64,000 bases of DNA from JAXMEB01 sp046348545 (GCA_046348545.1 JAXMEB010000004.1:186001-250000), one strand, 5' to 3'; counted from the first letter of the stretch, positions 1 to 10,099 are shown. Numbers and translations are program-made. Notes: generated by a model not told the origin, from the sequence alone.

Positions 1-36
1 AAGGGTTCAAAATATCGCCAATCAAAGGGGTGAGTT

Positions 37-252
37 ATGGGTGCCATGTCCTTAAAATCCAAGTCAGGTCAACTATCTTTATTAACAGAGATACCCAATT
101 GCTTAGAACTCTTAATTGACCAGACCGGGACTATTTATACGCCGAATCTGGATGAAATCACTGAAGTCTGCAAAGATGATTTTAAACAAATGTGCAAAAT
201 GTTAGCGCAAATTGCGTTGATGGAGATGCAAGCACCGCGGATACTTCATTAA
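37..252 (+). CDS. Small hypothetical protein
   Basis: A 71-residue protein that I do not recognise. The start is preceded by a purine-rich GGGGTGAG, which supports ATG 37; a second ATG at 49 is possible. It has no signal peptide or membrane segment. The C-terminal half (TEVCKDDFKQMCKMLAQIAL) looks amphipathic helical and holds two cysteines. It lies alone upstream of the large VWA gene, with about 160 bases between, and I see no operon signal. It may also be the end of an accessory locus to the left of the window. Confidence 0.45.
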   Translation: MGAMSLKSKSGQLSLLTEIPNCLELLIDQTGTIYTPNLDEITEVCKDDFKQMCKMLAQIALMEMQAPRILH

Positions 253-414
253 CCCATTGTATTTCTTCAGGATTACTCCTTCTATTGCTGTAGTTGCAAG
301 TATATTTTCTCTTTAATTGAGCTTTTGTAGGACTTTGGTCCAATTTCCACCACTGAAATTATTTGTTTAAGTAAATTAGATAATCTAATTTTCGGTTGAT
401 GGGAGTAGGTCATC

Positions 415-3400
415 ATGTCCAATGACAAGAACAAAGATTTTGCTCAATCTAGCCTTATCATCACAGCAGATCTTAAAGAAACACTTGACAAAATAGTGAA
501 TAAAGTCATGCCTGATGACGATCCAGAGAAACCCGAAAATAAGAATAATCAAGAAGCCGCGCCACCTTCTGATAAACAAAACACAGAACAATCTGCTGAG
601 CCGAAGCAAGCTCAGGGAGATGAAGGTGCCTCTCAAGAAGAAACAGAAGAGGAAGAAGCCGCAGCAGAAAATATCGAAAATCTAGAAGCAACTGCGGCAG
701 GTGGTGGCGGAGGGGGTAGTGGGGGTTCAGAGTTGCCTTCAGCTATCCTATTTGGCAGATCAGGAGATGAGGAAAGTGAAGCCAGGGATTTGAGTTTGGC
801 CCCTATTAAGTTTGTTTCACCTCACGAAGATCAACCACCATTCTTAGTACAGCTATCAGAAGAATTACCACCGCTTGTTGCTTTTGATAATGCCAGGATT
901 ATTGGAAACTGCTACTGTGAGACACAGTTTGTATTTGACTTTAATACGCGAAGAGAAAAAGGATCACACTCCTCAGACTCGAATTATTTTCAAGGCTGGA
1001 GTACAAGCGGTCATGCGCAGAATATCAAGAGCACAGCTTTTTTCTCAACAAGGAACATTCATGAAACTGTAACAGATGAAGACACATTAGCATCAGAATT
1101 AAATTTATCGTCAAATATACTGGATGATGTAAAAGGAGTTGATGCCATAGAGGGATCGGCTATGTGGTATGATTTGAAACTTGCGCCAGGTCAAACTATC
1201 AGTTTTGATTATTTTTTTGCAACCAATGAAAGTGGTGAGAATGGTACCGATGATAAAAATTTTGTTAATGTTGTGGTTAATAATGTCTTTAATAATGACT
1301 ACGCTTTTATTTCAATTTCGGGCCCCTCAGGTGAAATGATATATTCATTTGCAGATGTTTATTCTGCGTATAACTGGAATAGTGCATTTATCGATTCCAC
1401 GTGGTGGGCACATAATACCGGTTGGAATAGTTCAAGCTTTACAGTGCCTTATACTTGGGATGTGGGTGTCTATCGAATTGGTTTTGGTGTGATGGATGTT
1501 GGTTCCCCGAACCAGTCAACAGAAGATGCTTCCATGCTTCAAATTGATAATATTCGGTCTTGTCTTGGCGCTAACATGGTGTCTGGTAATGTCATTAACG
1601 ATCCGAATAACTACACCGATAGTTTAGATCCACTGGGCTCAATTGATATTCCCGAAGGGGGTTCAAGAGTGACTCGGATTGCTTTTGAATATGGCAGTGG
1701 TGCAGAGGACTTTATTGATTATAATAATCTTGATGATTTTGGGGCTTTTGTTGAAAATGGATTTGTTGTTATCCCAATACCCGGTGATGGCGAGTTCATT
1801 GACATTATCACGCCCCAGTATAATCACTTGGTCATTAATTCAGAAGGCGATTATCGTTATTTTATCAGTTGCAGCAAAAGTGGATGCAATTGTTGTGGCG
1901 GGGAGAAAGAAAGGACGATTCAAGAGGATAAATATGATGGTCCAGAAAAATTCACCTATCGTTTAGAGGATGGTACAGGTCGTTTTGATGAAGCATTCCT
2001 AGTGATTACCAAAGTAAATGCAGATATTTGCAAGACGACATACGAGAATGATAGACCTTGTGCCAATTTAGTTTTGGCAATTGATGTTTCCGGTAGTATG
2101 GACCACAGGTTAGACATTGCACAGCAAGCTGCAGTTTCTTTAGTTCAACAGTATCTCTTTTTAGGATACGTATTGGATATTACTGTTGTACCGTTTAGCA
2201 GTGGTAGCCTAACTAACAACTTATATGATGGTGCTTTGGTTTATCATGCTTCTAGTTCGAGCGATGCGATATCGTATATAAATGGGCTTTATGAAGGTTA
2301 TGCTTCACTCGGATTCAATACGGAATATGATGATTTATTGAACGTGATGCAGCGAGATGTGTTAACACCTATGTTAAAGAAGGACTGTAATTGTCAGCCC
2401 GTTGTATATGTTATGACGGACGGGGATCCAACTTCGGGTCAGGGGGCAAATAACGCCATTAACGATTGGCAAGAATTTGTGGATGAAAAAAATATCAATG
2501 TGATTGCAGTTCTCATTGATCCAGATGATTTAGGCGATGCTCAAAATGCGGTTGAGCCTGTTGGGAACGATGGAGACGTACCGGTATTGCTCAGTGGCAT
2601 GGAAGATATTGAGATGTTACTGGATGCCGTTATTGTCCCTGAGCAGCCATTTAGCTTCGAAAACTGCTCACTGCTTTGGAACGTGAACCTGGATGTCGGT
2701 GGACCTTATGAAGTTATTAAAATAACAATTCACTTTAATGCAGATGATGTTGAACCTGTATTCTTGGATGATTTATTAGATTCTTACAATGCATTGTCAG
2801 CGACGATCAGCGAGTTGACAGGGTATTACACCGTCATGGTGGATGTACCGCAAGACGGTTTTATCGATATTCTTTCTCCGTTGGGTGGCTTATTGAGAGT
2901 GGAACGTGATGGCACTTACTCCTATCGCAACCCCTACATGAATGCAGAAGATTATCTGGAAGATAAATTTACATTCACATATCGAGATGATGAATTAGAT
3001 TTGCAAGCCAATGGTCAGCTCTGCATTACGATAGAAGACACTTATCCGATTGCATATGATAATGGCGGATATATCAGTGTTGAACGCGATAGCACCTTTA
3101 TCTCAAATTTTGCCAGTTCCAAAGGATGGTCTGAAAGTGGTCATACGCACTTTCCATTTACCTTCAGCGGAAGTAGCAGAGCGTTTCTATCAACGCATGA
3201 TCAAGGTTTTGGTCATAATAGCGAAACGAGTGAGAACAGCCTAGCTTCATTTTTAGGTTTAGACTCGAGCATTTTGGATAATGTAAGATCAGAAGACGCT
3301 GTAGAAGGTGCAGCTATCAAACGTAGCTATTATTTGGAAGGAGGTCAAGTCATTCAATTTGACTATTATTTTGCAACGAATGATCCGAATGAATCATATA

Positions 3401-4434
3401 CTGATGATAATGATTACGCATTTTTATCACTAACAGGTAATGGTAAGCAAATTGTTTATGATTTTGCGGATGCTAATAGCACACCGGATGTCACTAATAT
3501 AACCATCGATTCACTAGTATGGAGCGGAAATACTGGCTGGCAGACGGGCGTATTTGTTGTTCCATATGATTGGGTTGCTGGTAACTATGTACTGGGATTT
3601 GGCGTCATGGATGTTGGGTTTCCATCTTTTACAAGTGGGGATGCGTCTATGCTCATGGTGGATAATCTGAGTTTCTATAGTCCTCCAGAGCGTATTCAAG
3701 GTAATGTGATCACCGATCCGAATTCAGACTATCTCGATAGCGCTGATCCAATCAATGCCGTTGATGAGATTAGAGCAGATGGTGGATATGTTTCTTTGAT
3801 TTCATTTTATGTAGATGGTAGCGCCAATAGCTATATCAGTAGTCATAATCTAGATGATTTGGTGGGAGCCTATGGCGATGGGAGTGTTGTTTACGTCCCG
3901 GTAGATGAAGATGGCGTTTCATTTGAAACCTATTGGGGAGGATATTTATCGATAGACCAATGTGGAGACTATACTTATGCCGGACCCTACAATCCTGAAA
4001 CCAATGAAGAGCAATTTATGTATACGCTGTCAGAAAGAGACGGCAATGATTCAGATACTGCTTACTTGACTTTCTATTTCTCTGATAAGTTGGATTACAA
4101 GATTATACAGAATGGAGACGATCACAAGGAATTTAGTATAGATCTAAGCGATAAGCCAGATCAGTTCATTCTTTCAGGACTGGAGTCTGGTGATATCTTA
4201 GATTTTAACGATGTCTCAGATATTGATGATCCGATTGGTGGGCTTGGTCAACCTGACTTTGAAGATGTGCTCAATAGTTGGGTACAACAAGGCGATGACG
4301 TTGTGATGCAATTGCAAAACTATTCGGTATTGGTGTTGCAAGGTGTTGGTACTGTCACTGGCAGTGGTACCAATAGTGATCTGCTAAATTATTTGGATGC
4401 TTCGATGAATGTGCAGATCAATGTTAATGGTTAA
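415..4434 (+). CDS. Giant VWA-domain protein with duplicated extracellular modules, probable type I secreted protein
   Basis: A 1339-aa acidic protein. Residues 1-90 are an acidic, Gln/Glu-rich region without a signal peptide, followed by TAAG and a poly-Gly linker at about 93-104. A module of about 230 residues occurs twice (about 155-385 and 880-1087). Both copies share the pattern GWS.SGH, AFxST, LxLxSxILDxV, DAxEGxA, FDYxFATN, GFGVMDVG and DASML. Each is followed by a cadherin/VCBS-like stretch beginning GNVIxDPN. Between them, about 550-740, is a von Willebrand A domain with the MIDAS motif DVSGS. The C-terminal ~110 residues, rich in Asp and hydrophobics and ending NVQINVNG, resemble C-terminal signals of type I secreted proteins. 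I infer a Ca-dependent secreted adhesin or surface protein. No exporter gene is in the window. The TAAG motif recalls the LapG cleavage site of LapA-type adhesins, but the usual LapA retention domain is not evident. Confidence 0.75.
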   Translation: MSNDKNKDFAQSSLIITADLKETLDKIVNKVMPDDDPEKPENKNNQEAAPPSDKQNTEQSAEPKQAQGDEGASQEETEEEEAAAENIENLEATAAGGGGGGSGGSELPSAILFGRSGDEESEARDLSLAPIKFVSPHEDQPPFLVQLSEELPPLVAFDNARIIGNCYCETQFVFDFNTRREKGSHSSDSNYFQGWSTSGHAQNIKSTAFFSTRNIHETVTDEDTLASELNLSSNILDDVKGVDAIEGSAMWYDLKLAPGQTISFDYFFATNESGENGTDDKNFVNVVVNNVFNNDYAFISISGPSGEMIYSFADVYSAYNWNSAFIDSTWWAHNTGWNSSSFTVPYTWDVGVYRIGFGVMDVGSPNQSTEDASMLQIDNIRSCLGANMVSGNVINDPNNYTDSLDPLGSIDIPEGGSRVTRIAFEYGSGAEDFIDYNNLDDFGAFVENGFVVIPIPGDGEFIDIITPQYNHLVINSEGDYRYFISCSKSGCNCCGGEKERTIQEDKYDGPEKFTYRLEDGTGRFDEAFLVITKVNADICKTTYENDRPCANLVLAIDVSGSMDHRLDIAQQAAVSLVQQYLFLGYVLDITVVPFSSGSLTNNLYDGALVYHASSSSDAISYINGLYEGYASLGFNTEYDDLLNVMQRDVLTPMLKKDCNCQPVVYVMTDGDPTSGQGANNAINDWQEFVDEKNINVIAVLIDPDDLGDAQNAVEPVGNDGDVPVLLSGMEDIEMLLDAVIVPEQPFSFENCSLLWNVNLDVGGPYEVIKITIHFNADDVEPVFLDDLLDSYNALSATISELTGYYTVMVDVPQDGFIDILSPLGGLLRVERDGTYSYRNPYMNAEDYLEDKFTFTYRDDELDLQANGQLCITIEDTYPIAYDNGGYISVERDSTFISNFASSKGWSESGHTHFPFTFSGSSRAFLSTHDQGFGHNSETSENSLASFLGLDSSILDNVRSEDAVEGAAIKRSYYLEGGQVIQFDYYFATNDPNESYTDDNDYAFLSLTGNGKQIVYDFADANSTPDVTNITIDSLVWSGNTGWQTGVFVVPYDWVAGNYVLGFGVMDVGFPSFTSGDASMLMVDNLSFYSPPERIQGNVITDPNSDYLDSADPINAVDEIRADGGYVSLISFYVDGSANSYISSHNLDDLVGAYGDGSVVYVPVDEDGVSFETYWGGYLSIDQCGDYTYAGPYNPETNEEQFMYTLSERDGNDSDTAYLTFYFSDKLDYKIIQNGDDHKEFSIDLSDKPDQFILSGLESGDILDFNDVSDIDDPIGGLGQPDFEDVLNSWVQQGDDVVMQLQNYSVLVLQGVGTVTGSGTNSDLLNYLDASMNVQINVNG

Positions 4435-4446
4435 CTCGAAAGCGAA

Positions 4447-4465
4447 CCCCTGCAGGATGCAGGGG
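4447..4465 (+). terminator. Hairpin terminator after the VWA gene
   Basis: Perfect 8-bp stem CCCCTGCA/TGCAGGGG with a GGA loop. It extends outward through CGAA/TTCG and is followed by TTATCTTT. It lies 13 bases after the stop codon at 4434. Confidence 0.7.
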
Positions 4466-4638
4466 ATTCGTTATCTTTAGACTTCAACTTGCAGGGTGCT
4501 GCCATCATGCCAGCCAAAAAATAAATCTATAAAAATCAATGCGTTGTCGCGCTTTAGCCGACGAGAATGAACTTTATTCATGTGGGTTGAGTCGAACCGG
4601 TATAGTGTTTGCAGGTGCTTGTGTGTTTAGGGGTCTGA

Positions 4639-5019
4639 ATGGCGATATCGGGCACTCGATTTGATTTAGTCTTAACTATTAATCCGCAGTATCAAACCGA
4701 TTGCTGTTTGCGGAAGCTTTTGGATGAAACAAACCATTATTTGACTTGCCTAGAACGTTCAGGGTTGCGTTGGTTAGGACTCACCAGAAAGAATTATCAC
4801 CGCTATAGCCGTTCTTGGATGCGTGTTAACCTGGATTTAGAGAAATTTCTAGCTGATCCGACGATGCATTATTCACCCTTTATGCGCACATTAGATATGG
4901 AATATGAAAAATTTCCAAGTCATAGCATTTACGCAAGGCATTTAAAAGCGCTCATTGAATTCATTTCGAAAGGGCCAATATTTTCAGATGAAGTCAAACG
5001 CTCAGTGATGCGCGATTAA
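4639..5019 (+). CDS. Hypothetical protein, 126 aa
   Basis: Not recognised. The start at 4639 follows a GGGG-containing ribosome site (TAGGGGTCTGA). The protein is basic in the middle, with many aromatic and arginine residues (RKNYHRYSRSWMR at about 55-67), and has no signal peptide or transmembrane segment. Its 3' end overlaps the convergent TPR-methyltransferase gene by four bases. About 200 bases separate it from the VWA gene, beyond a terminator, so it is probably transcribed independently. Confidence 0.5.
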   Translation: MAISGTRFDLVLTINPQYQTDCCLRKLLDETNHYLTCLERSGLRWLGLTRKNYHRYSRSWMRVNLDLEKFLADPTMHYSPFMRTLDMEYEKFPSHSIYARHLKALIEFISKGPIFSDEVKRSVMRD

Positions 5020-6515
5020 TTTTTCTGGAATATGAAGATGGTCCCTTTCATGGGCTCGCCCTCCTGCTCTCTAATGTGAGCATCTTGAGAATATTTTAAG
5101 TTCAATTGAGTATTTAAGAGGCTTTTAATGTATGTTGTTGTATGCGCAAATCGACCACTTGGCCTCACTTTAAAAGGTTCAGTTGAATCACTGAGCGTTT
5201 CGATTGAAAAACAAAAATAACCATTAGATTTTAAATTCTTATAGCATAATTCAAATATTTCTGTTAAATCGCCAAAGTATACGAATACATCAGAAGCCAG
5301 AATTAAATCATACTTCTCATTTGATTTTTTAAGAAAAGATAAAATATCATCTTGATACAGTTCAAGATATCCGCCGCGTTGCTTGGCTAAATCAATCATG
5401 TTACTCGATAGATCGACGCCATAGAGCTTGTCAGCAATATCATTAAAATAGGGCGCAATAAGACCTGTACCGCATCCTAAGTCTAACACTGACCAGGGGG
5501 TTTGTTTGTCTGCTGCAAAAGGGGCTATGGCTTCTCGGAGTAGACAGGGTACTTGGAAATTCAATCCCTCTTTGACATGTTTATCGTAACTGTAAGCATA
5601 TTGGTCAAAAAGAGCCTGTACATAGGCTGGATGTGCTGCTTGAAGATCAGGATCAGCTTTTAGTGCTTTGATCATATGAGCGGCTGTTAGATTTTCTGGC
5701 ATCAATTGATAAGCTTTTTCAAAATGTTTGAGTGCACTCTTTGTGTCTTTGAGCTGTAGCAAAATGGTCGCTAGATTATGATGTGCTTCAGCATGTTGCG
5801 GTTTTAATATCAAAATCGTTTCATAAAGAGCACGCGATCGTTCAAGGAGATGTAGACTGCCGCAGACAATCCCAAAATGAAATAATGCATCCACGTTATC
5901 AGGTTCTTGATTCACGACAATCTCTAAATGCCCTTTAGCCTGTTCAAATTGTTTTAGTGCCGTGAGCGTGATACCCAGATTATGATGTGCACCGATATGA
6001 TTCGGCCAAGCTCTTAGCGTTGCTTCATAGTGTGGTACTGCTTCTAGTAGGCGATCTAAACGGAGATAGCAATTCGCCAAATTATAGTGTGCGTCGATGG
6101 CATCGGGATTGATTCGAAGTGCTTTCTGAAAATGTTGAACTGCAGCAATGATTTCTCCCTGCTGTACCAGGAGATTACCCAAGTTATTATGCGCTTCAGG
6201 GTAGTTTGGTTTTAAGCTCAGTGCTTGATTGTAGTGCTTTTGGGCTTCTGTGAGATCACCAATCGATTTATAGGTGTTAGCGAGATTATTATGGAACGCT
6301 GGGATGAGCGGTGCACATTGAATCGCCTTTAAAAAAAAGGGGATCGATTCTTTAAAATGTTTGCGAATGGCTAAATTGAGGGCTAAGCCATGGAGTGCGT
6401 CTATATTTTTAGGATCTGCTCTTAACACAGTTTTAAAAAGCTCATGCGCGGCTTCCAATTTTTTTTCGTTTTGTAAGGTCAAAGCCTTATCAATTAGAGA
6501 TTTGATATTTGACAT
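5016..6515 (-). CDS. TPR-repeat protein with C-terminal SAM-dependent methyltransferase domain
   Basis: A 499-aa two-part protein. Residues 1-280 hold about eight 34-residue tetratricopeptide repeats (AHNNLGNLL, AHYNLANCY, AHHNLGITL and similar). Residues about 295-499 form a class I methyltransferase with motif I VLDLGCGTGL, a following acidic residue in YGVDLSSNM, and DLILASDVFVYFGDL as the motif IV region. This architecture is common among TPR-fused methyltransferases of unknown substrate; the repeats probably dock the target. It is convergent with the small gene before it (four-base overlap) and divergent from the antiporter gene, with an 83-base intergenic region that must hold both promoters. 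Confidence 0.85.
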   Translation of the reverse strand: MSNIKSLIDKALTLQNEKKLEAAHELFKTVLRADPKNIDALHGLALNLAIRKHFKESIPFFLKAIQCAPLIPAFHNNLANTYKSIGDLTEAQKHYNQALSLKPNYPEAHNNLGNLLVQQGEIIAAVQHFQKALRINPDAIDAHYNLANCYLRLDRLLEAVPHYEATLRAWPNHIGAHHNLGITLTALKQFEQAKGHLEIVVNQEPDNVDALFHFGIVCGSLHLLERSRALYETILILKPQHAEAHHNLATILLQLKDTKSALKHFEKAYQLMPENLTAAHMIKALKADPDLQAAHPAYVQALFDQYAYSYDKHVKEGLNFQVPCLLREAIAPFAADKQTPWSVLDLGCGTGLIAPYFNDIADKLYGVDLSSNMIDLAKQRGGYLELYQDDILSFLKKSNEKYDLILASDVFVYFGDLTEIFELCYKNLKSNGYFCFSIETLSDSTEPFKVRPSGRFAHTTTYIKSLLNTQLNLKYSQDAHIREQEGEPMKGTIFIFQKN

Positions 6516-6598
6516 AGATTCTGGATATGTGATTAATAGGTGCTAATCATTCTCATTCGTTATAATATCATACTGTTTTCTAAGCGGGTGAGGGCGGC

Positions 6599-7768
6599 AT
6601 GCATAATCAAATTATCTTTTCGATATTCTTAATTTTCTTAGGAGCCGCACTCTTAGCTACGTTGGCGCTTTATACACGTCAGTCAATGTTAGTTGCTTAT
6701 ATTTTGTTAGGTATTCTTCTAGGCCCTTCAGGGGTTGAGCTTATCAATGATCCCAAATTAATCGAGCAAATTGGCCATATCGGCATTATCTTTTTGCTAT
6801 TTTTATTAGGCTTGCATCTTGAGCCACGAAGCTTGATTAAATTGCTTCGCGAGACCACCTTTGTAACGATTATCACCTCGTTGATCTTTGGGATCACTGG
6901 TTTTATGGTCGGATACGTTAGCCATTTTTCTACATTCGAATGTTTAGTTATCGGCGCCAGTATGATGTATTCCAGTACCATTATTGGTTTGAAATTGTTG
7001 CCAACCACCATTTTGCACCATCAGCGGACCGGTGAACTGGTCATCAGTATTTTATTGTTGCAAGATATCATTGCCATCTTTACATTGCTCTGGCTCCATG
7101 CGGCCAGTAAGCAAAACGGACTTCAAATTTTAGAAATTGTAAAAGTCTTTGTTTCGTTACCAGCCTTGATTCTGTTTGCTTTTCTTTTTGAAAAATTAGT
7201 TCTGAATCGACTGATAAGAAAATTTGATCGTATTCATGAGTACATTTTTCTGATGGCGATAGGTTGGTGTCTTGCATTAGGGCAGCTTGCTGAATATATT
7301 AGCTTGTCATTTGAGGTAGGGGCTTTTATTGCGGGGATTTCACTGGCAACCAATCCAATTGCACGCTTTATCGCGGAAAACTTAAGACCGCTCAGAGATT
7401 TTTTCTTGATACTCTTTTTCTTCTCACTTGGCGCGAGCATGAATCTCCGTATGTTAGAAGGGGTCTTAATTCCAGCGACATTGTTAGCTTCTTTTATGCT
7501 GATTATGAAGCCTTTCTTTTTTCAGTTTTTCCTCAGAAAAATCGCTACCTCAAAGGCGATGTCTTGGGAAATTGGCGTTAGAATGGGCCAAGTAAGTGAG
7601 TTTTCTTTGTTAATAACTTATTTTGCGCTGGAGAATGCTTTAATTGGCGAATATGCTGCATATTTGGTACAGTTAGCGACTATTATTACCTTTATTGTGT
7701 CCTCCTACTGGATTGTGAATCGCTATCCAACACCAATAGCGGTTAGAGAACGACTTAGAAGAGACTAA
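6599..7768 (+). CDS. CPA2-family cation:proton antiporter (Kef/NapA-like membrane domain)
   Basis: A 389-aa polytopic membrane protein with roughly 11-12 hydrophobic segments, such as IFLIFLGAALLATLALYT near the N-terminus. It matches the sodium/hydrogen exchanger membrane domain of the CPA2 family (GILLGPSGVELI, FLLGLHLEP, SFEVGAFIAGISLA, FFFSLGASMNL). It lacks the TrkA-N/RCK nucleotide-binding domain of full-length KefB/KefC and stops at a basic tail (RERLRRD). The ion, K+ or Na+, cannot be decided from sequence. It is followed after 60 bases by sdaA in the same direction. Confidence 0.85.
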   Translation: MHNQIIFSIFLIFLGAALLATLALYTRQSMLVAYILLGILLGPSGVELINDPKLIEQIGHIGIIFLLFLLGLHLEPRSLIKLLRETTFVTIITSLIFGITGFMVGYVSHFSTFECLVIGASMMYSSTIIGLKLLPTTILHHQRTGELVISILLLQDIIAIFTLLWLHAASKQNGLQILEIVKVFVSLPALILFAFLFEKLVLNRLIRKFDRIHEYIFLMAIGWCLALGQLAEYISLSFEVGAFIAGISLATNPIARFIAENLRPLRDFFLILFFFSLGASMNLRMLEGVLIPATLLASFMLIMKPFFFQFFLRKIATSKAMSWEIGVRMGQVSEFSLLITYFALENALIGEYAAYLVQLATIITFIVSSYWIVNRYPTPIAVRERLRRD

Positions 7769-7828
7769 AACAGGATCTTGAGTTTTTTTTCAAGTATTTT
7801 CAAATCAAAGGTTTAAAGAAAGTTAGCT

Positions 7829-9208
7829 ATGAAAGTCAGTATTTTCGATTTATTTTCGATCGGCGTAGGTCCCTCAAGCTCACATACCGTAGGCCCCATG
7901 AGAGCAGCTTACCGTTTTCTAGAGCAGCTAGATGAGAGACGCGAGCTCAATCGCGTGGATCGCGTCTGTGTTGACCTATATGGATCGTTAGCCTTAACTG
8001 GAAGGGGGCATGCAACCGATAAAGCGGTGCTTTTAGGATTATTAGGGTTTTTACCCGATACGGTGGATCCTGATCAAATCGAGACACTAGTCAAAACTAT
8101 ACACGATAATAAAAAACTCAAATTATACGATCAACACACGATACCTTTTGATCCAAGCCAAGACCTGATCTTCAATTATGATAAACAGCTCGATTATCAT
8201 ACCAACGCATTGACTATCAAAGCGGCTGATGCCAATCACCAACTTATTAATCAGGAAACTTATTATTCAGTTGGGGGCGGCTTTGTGGTCTCTCAAACCC
8301 AAATCGATCATAACCAACTCGAGAGCAGTAACAAAGCGGTTCCTTATAATTATCAGAGTGCTAAAGAGCTGTTAGATTTTTGTGAGCGCGATCATAAATC
8401 AATTGCCGAAATTGTCTATGCAAATGAAAAAACCTGGCGGACTGATGATGAAATTCAAGAAGGGCTCTTGAAGATCTGGCAAGCCATGAAAGCCTGCGTT
8501 GAAAGAGGTTTAGCTCAAAAAGGTATTTTGCCAGGTGGCTTGAATGTCAGACGTCGCGCTGCAACCATTGCTGAGAATTTGATGAAGCGGAATATTGCTG
8601 GCGCATTTAAGCAGTCGATCAATATGGAATGGTTGAATGTTTACGCGATGGCAGTTAACGAAGAAAATGCAGCTGGTGGTCGCATGGTTACAGCTCCAAC
8701 GAATGGTGCCGCCGGGATATTGCCTGCTGTACTCTATTATCAACAAAAGTTCCAAGAAAATGCTTCGATTGAGGATGTGAAAACCTATCTCCTCACAGCA
8801 GGCGGCATCGGCATACTCTATAAAGAGCAAGCTTCGATTTCAGGCGCAGAAGTAGGGTGTCAGGGAGAAGTGGGAGTTGCTTGTTCCATGGCGGCAGGTG
8901 GATTAACGGCTGTATTAGGGGGCAACATTTTCCAAGTCGAAAATGCAGCTGAAGTCGGGATGGAGCATCATTTAGGGCTGACTTGCGATCCCATTAATGG
9001 CCTGGTTCAAATTCCTTGTATTGAGCGCAACGCAATGGCAGCGGTTCGAGCCGTCAATTGTGCTCAACTTTCGCTTTTGGAAGATGGTCAACATATTGTT
9101 TCATTGGATAAAGTGATCGCGACAATGAAACAAACTGGTAAAGACATGCTCACTATCTACAAAGAAACCTCACAAGGCGGGTTAGCGGTTAATCATCCGG
9201 AATGTTAA
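7829..9208 (+). CDS. sdaA: L-serine ammonia-lyase (L-serine dehydratase), single-chain form
   Basis: Converts L-serine to pyruvate and ammonia with an oxygen-sensitive 4Fe-4S cluster. The 459-aa protein has the usual length of single-chain proteobacterial enzymes. Its beta domain opens with SIFDLFSIGVGPSSSHTVGP. The alpha domain follows from about residue 185, with GAEVGCQGEVGVACSMAAGG, and candidate cluster cysteines also in LTCDPINGLVQIPC. The ribosome site is AAAGAAAG upstream of ATG 7829. In host-associated gammaproteobacteria serine is often a major carbon source, which fits this gene. A copy of the TA-targeting small element lies 30 bases after the stop. Confidence 0.95.
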   Translation: MKVSIFDLFSIGVGPSSSHTVGPMRAAYRFLEQLDERRELNRVDRVCVDLYGSLALTGRGHATDKAVLLGLLGFLPDTVDPDQIETLVKTIHDNKKLKLYDQHTIPFDPSQDLIFNYDKQLDYHTNALTIKAADANHQLINQETYYSVGGGFVVSQTQIDHNQLESSNKAVPYNYQSAKELLDFCERDHKSIAEIVYANEKTWRTDDEIQEGLLKIWQAMKACVERGLAQKGILPGGLNVRRRAATIAENLMKRNIAGAFKQSINMEWLNVYAMAVNEENAAGGRMVTAPTNGAAGILPAVLYYQQKFQENASIEDVKTYLLTAGGIGILYKEQASISGAEVGCQGEVGVACSMAAGGLTAVLGGNIFQVENAAEVGMEHHLGLTCDPINGLVQIPCIERNAMAAVRAVNCAQLSLLEDGQHIVSLDKVIATMKQTGKDMLTIYKETSQGGLAVNHPEC

Positions 9209-9238
9209 GTTATAAATAGAGCTGAACCGACTATTCTA

Positions 9239-9362
9239 TACCCACAACAGATGATTTTTCGGGTAGGCGCCGAGCGTTCGAGACGCAGGAGTGTACACAA
9301 GGTACATGACTGCGGTGAGAATCGCGAAGGCAACAACCCCGAAAATTCAGCTGTGAAGGGTA
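9239..9362. mobile_element. Small TA-inserted element, subfamily A, copy 1 (MITE-like)
   Basis: A 124-bp element beginning TACCCACAACAGATGATTTT and ending TTCAGCTGTGAAGGGTA, so its ends are imperfect inverted repeats of about 27 bp. It is flanked on both sides by TA (9237-9238 and 9363-9364), as expected for IS630/Tc1-mariner-type insertion. The interior contains the palindromic GTGTACAC and no useful coding capacity. The same sequence recurs at 12931, 42329 and 42600, and a related subfamily at 22265 and 63598. Confidence 0.85.
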
Positions 9363-9400
9363 TATATTGAAATATAGAATAGCCAAGACTAAACGATATT

Positions 9401-10099
9401 TTAATATAGAATAGTCAAGCCTTCCAATCCCACCAAATGCTTATCTGCTTTGATGGATTCAGGCGAGGTATTGTTATTGATGTTGATTAAAATCAAACGT
9501 CCATTTCCTTTGCCAAAGGTATTGTGCATATCATAAATTGCGCCGATGATCACAAGTTGATCTGTCTTGATCAGATCTTCAAATCGACGCATAGCATGTG
9601 TGACCTGTTGATTTACATTATGAACAATATTTTCTTCTAGTGTTTGCTTGGGATCGGTTTCGAGCGTGATGAGTTCAGCTCGAATATGTCGAGTTTCGCG
9701 TCTGAAATCACTTAAACCGGCTTTTATTGCGCCACAATCAGAGTGACCTACAATCAGTAAAAGTGGCGTATGTAAATGTCTGACGCCATATTCAACAGAG
9801 CCTTTGGCAGTATCTAATTGATTACCAATATTTCTGATAATAAACATATCATTTGTAGAAGCGGTGCTTAAGGCTTCGTTTTGTACTCTGGAATCTGAGC
9901 ACATGACAACGGTAGCACGGGGTGTTTGTTTATTTAGCATAGCAGATATATTTTGCTTCCTTAGAAAATGCACATGAGCGTTGTTTGCGGCTGTCATTTC
10001 TTGTAGATAAGATTGAATTTGATTTTCTGGCGCCAATGCCCACAATGATGAAGAGAATAATAGAGCACATACTGTCAGAAAATAATGATATTTTCGCAT
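9401..10099 (-). CDS. Periplasmic beta-class carbonic anhydrase
   Basis: Interconverts CO2 and bicarbonate using zinc. The 232-aa precursor starts with a cleavable signal peptide (basic MRKYHYF, hydrophobic LTVCALLFSS, probable cleavage after LWA). The family's metal and catalytic motifs are present: CSDSR (zinc Cys and the Asp-Arg dyad) at about residue 67, and HSDC at about 128 (zinc His and Cys). The C-terminal half matches beta-CA (VIIGAIYDMHNTFG). An exported beta-CA is less common than a cytosolic one. It lies between the mobile element and the FKBP gene, all on its own promoter. Confidence 0.9.
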   Translation of the reverse strand: MRKYHYFLTVCALLFSSSLWALAPENQIQSYLQEMTAANNAHVHFLRKQNISAMLNKQTPRATVVMCSDSRVQNEALSTASTNDMFIIRNIGNQLDTAKGSVEYGVRHLHTPLLLIVGHSDCGAIKAGLSDFRRETRHIRAELITLETDPKQTLEENIVHNVNQQVTHAMRRFEDLIKTDQLVIIGAIYDMHNTFGKGNGRLILININNNTSPESIKADKHLVGLEGLTILY

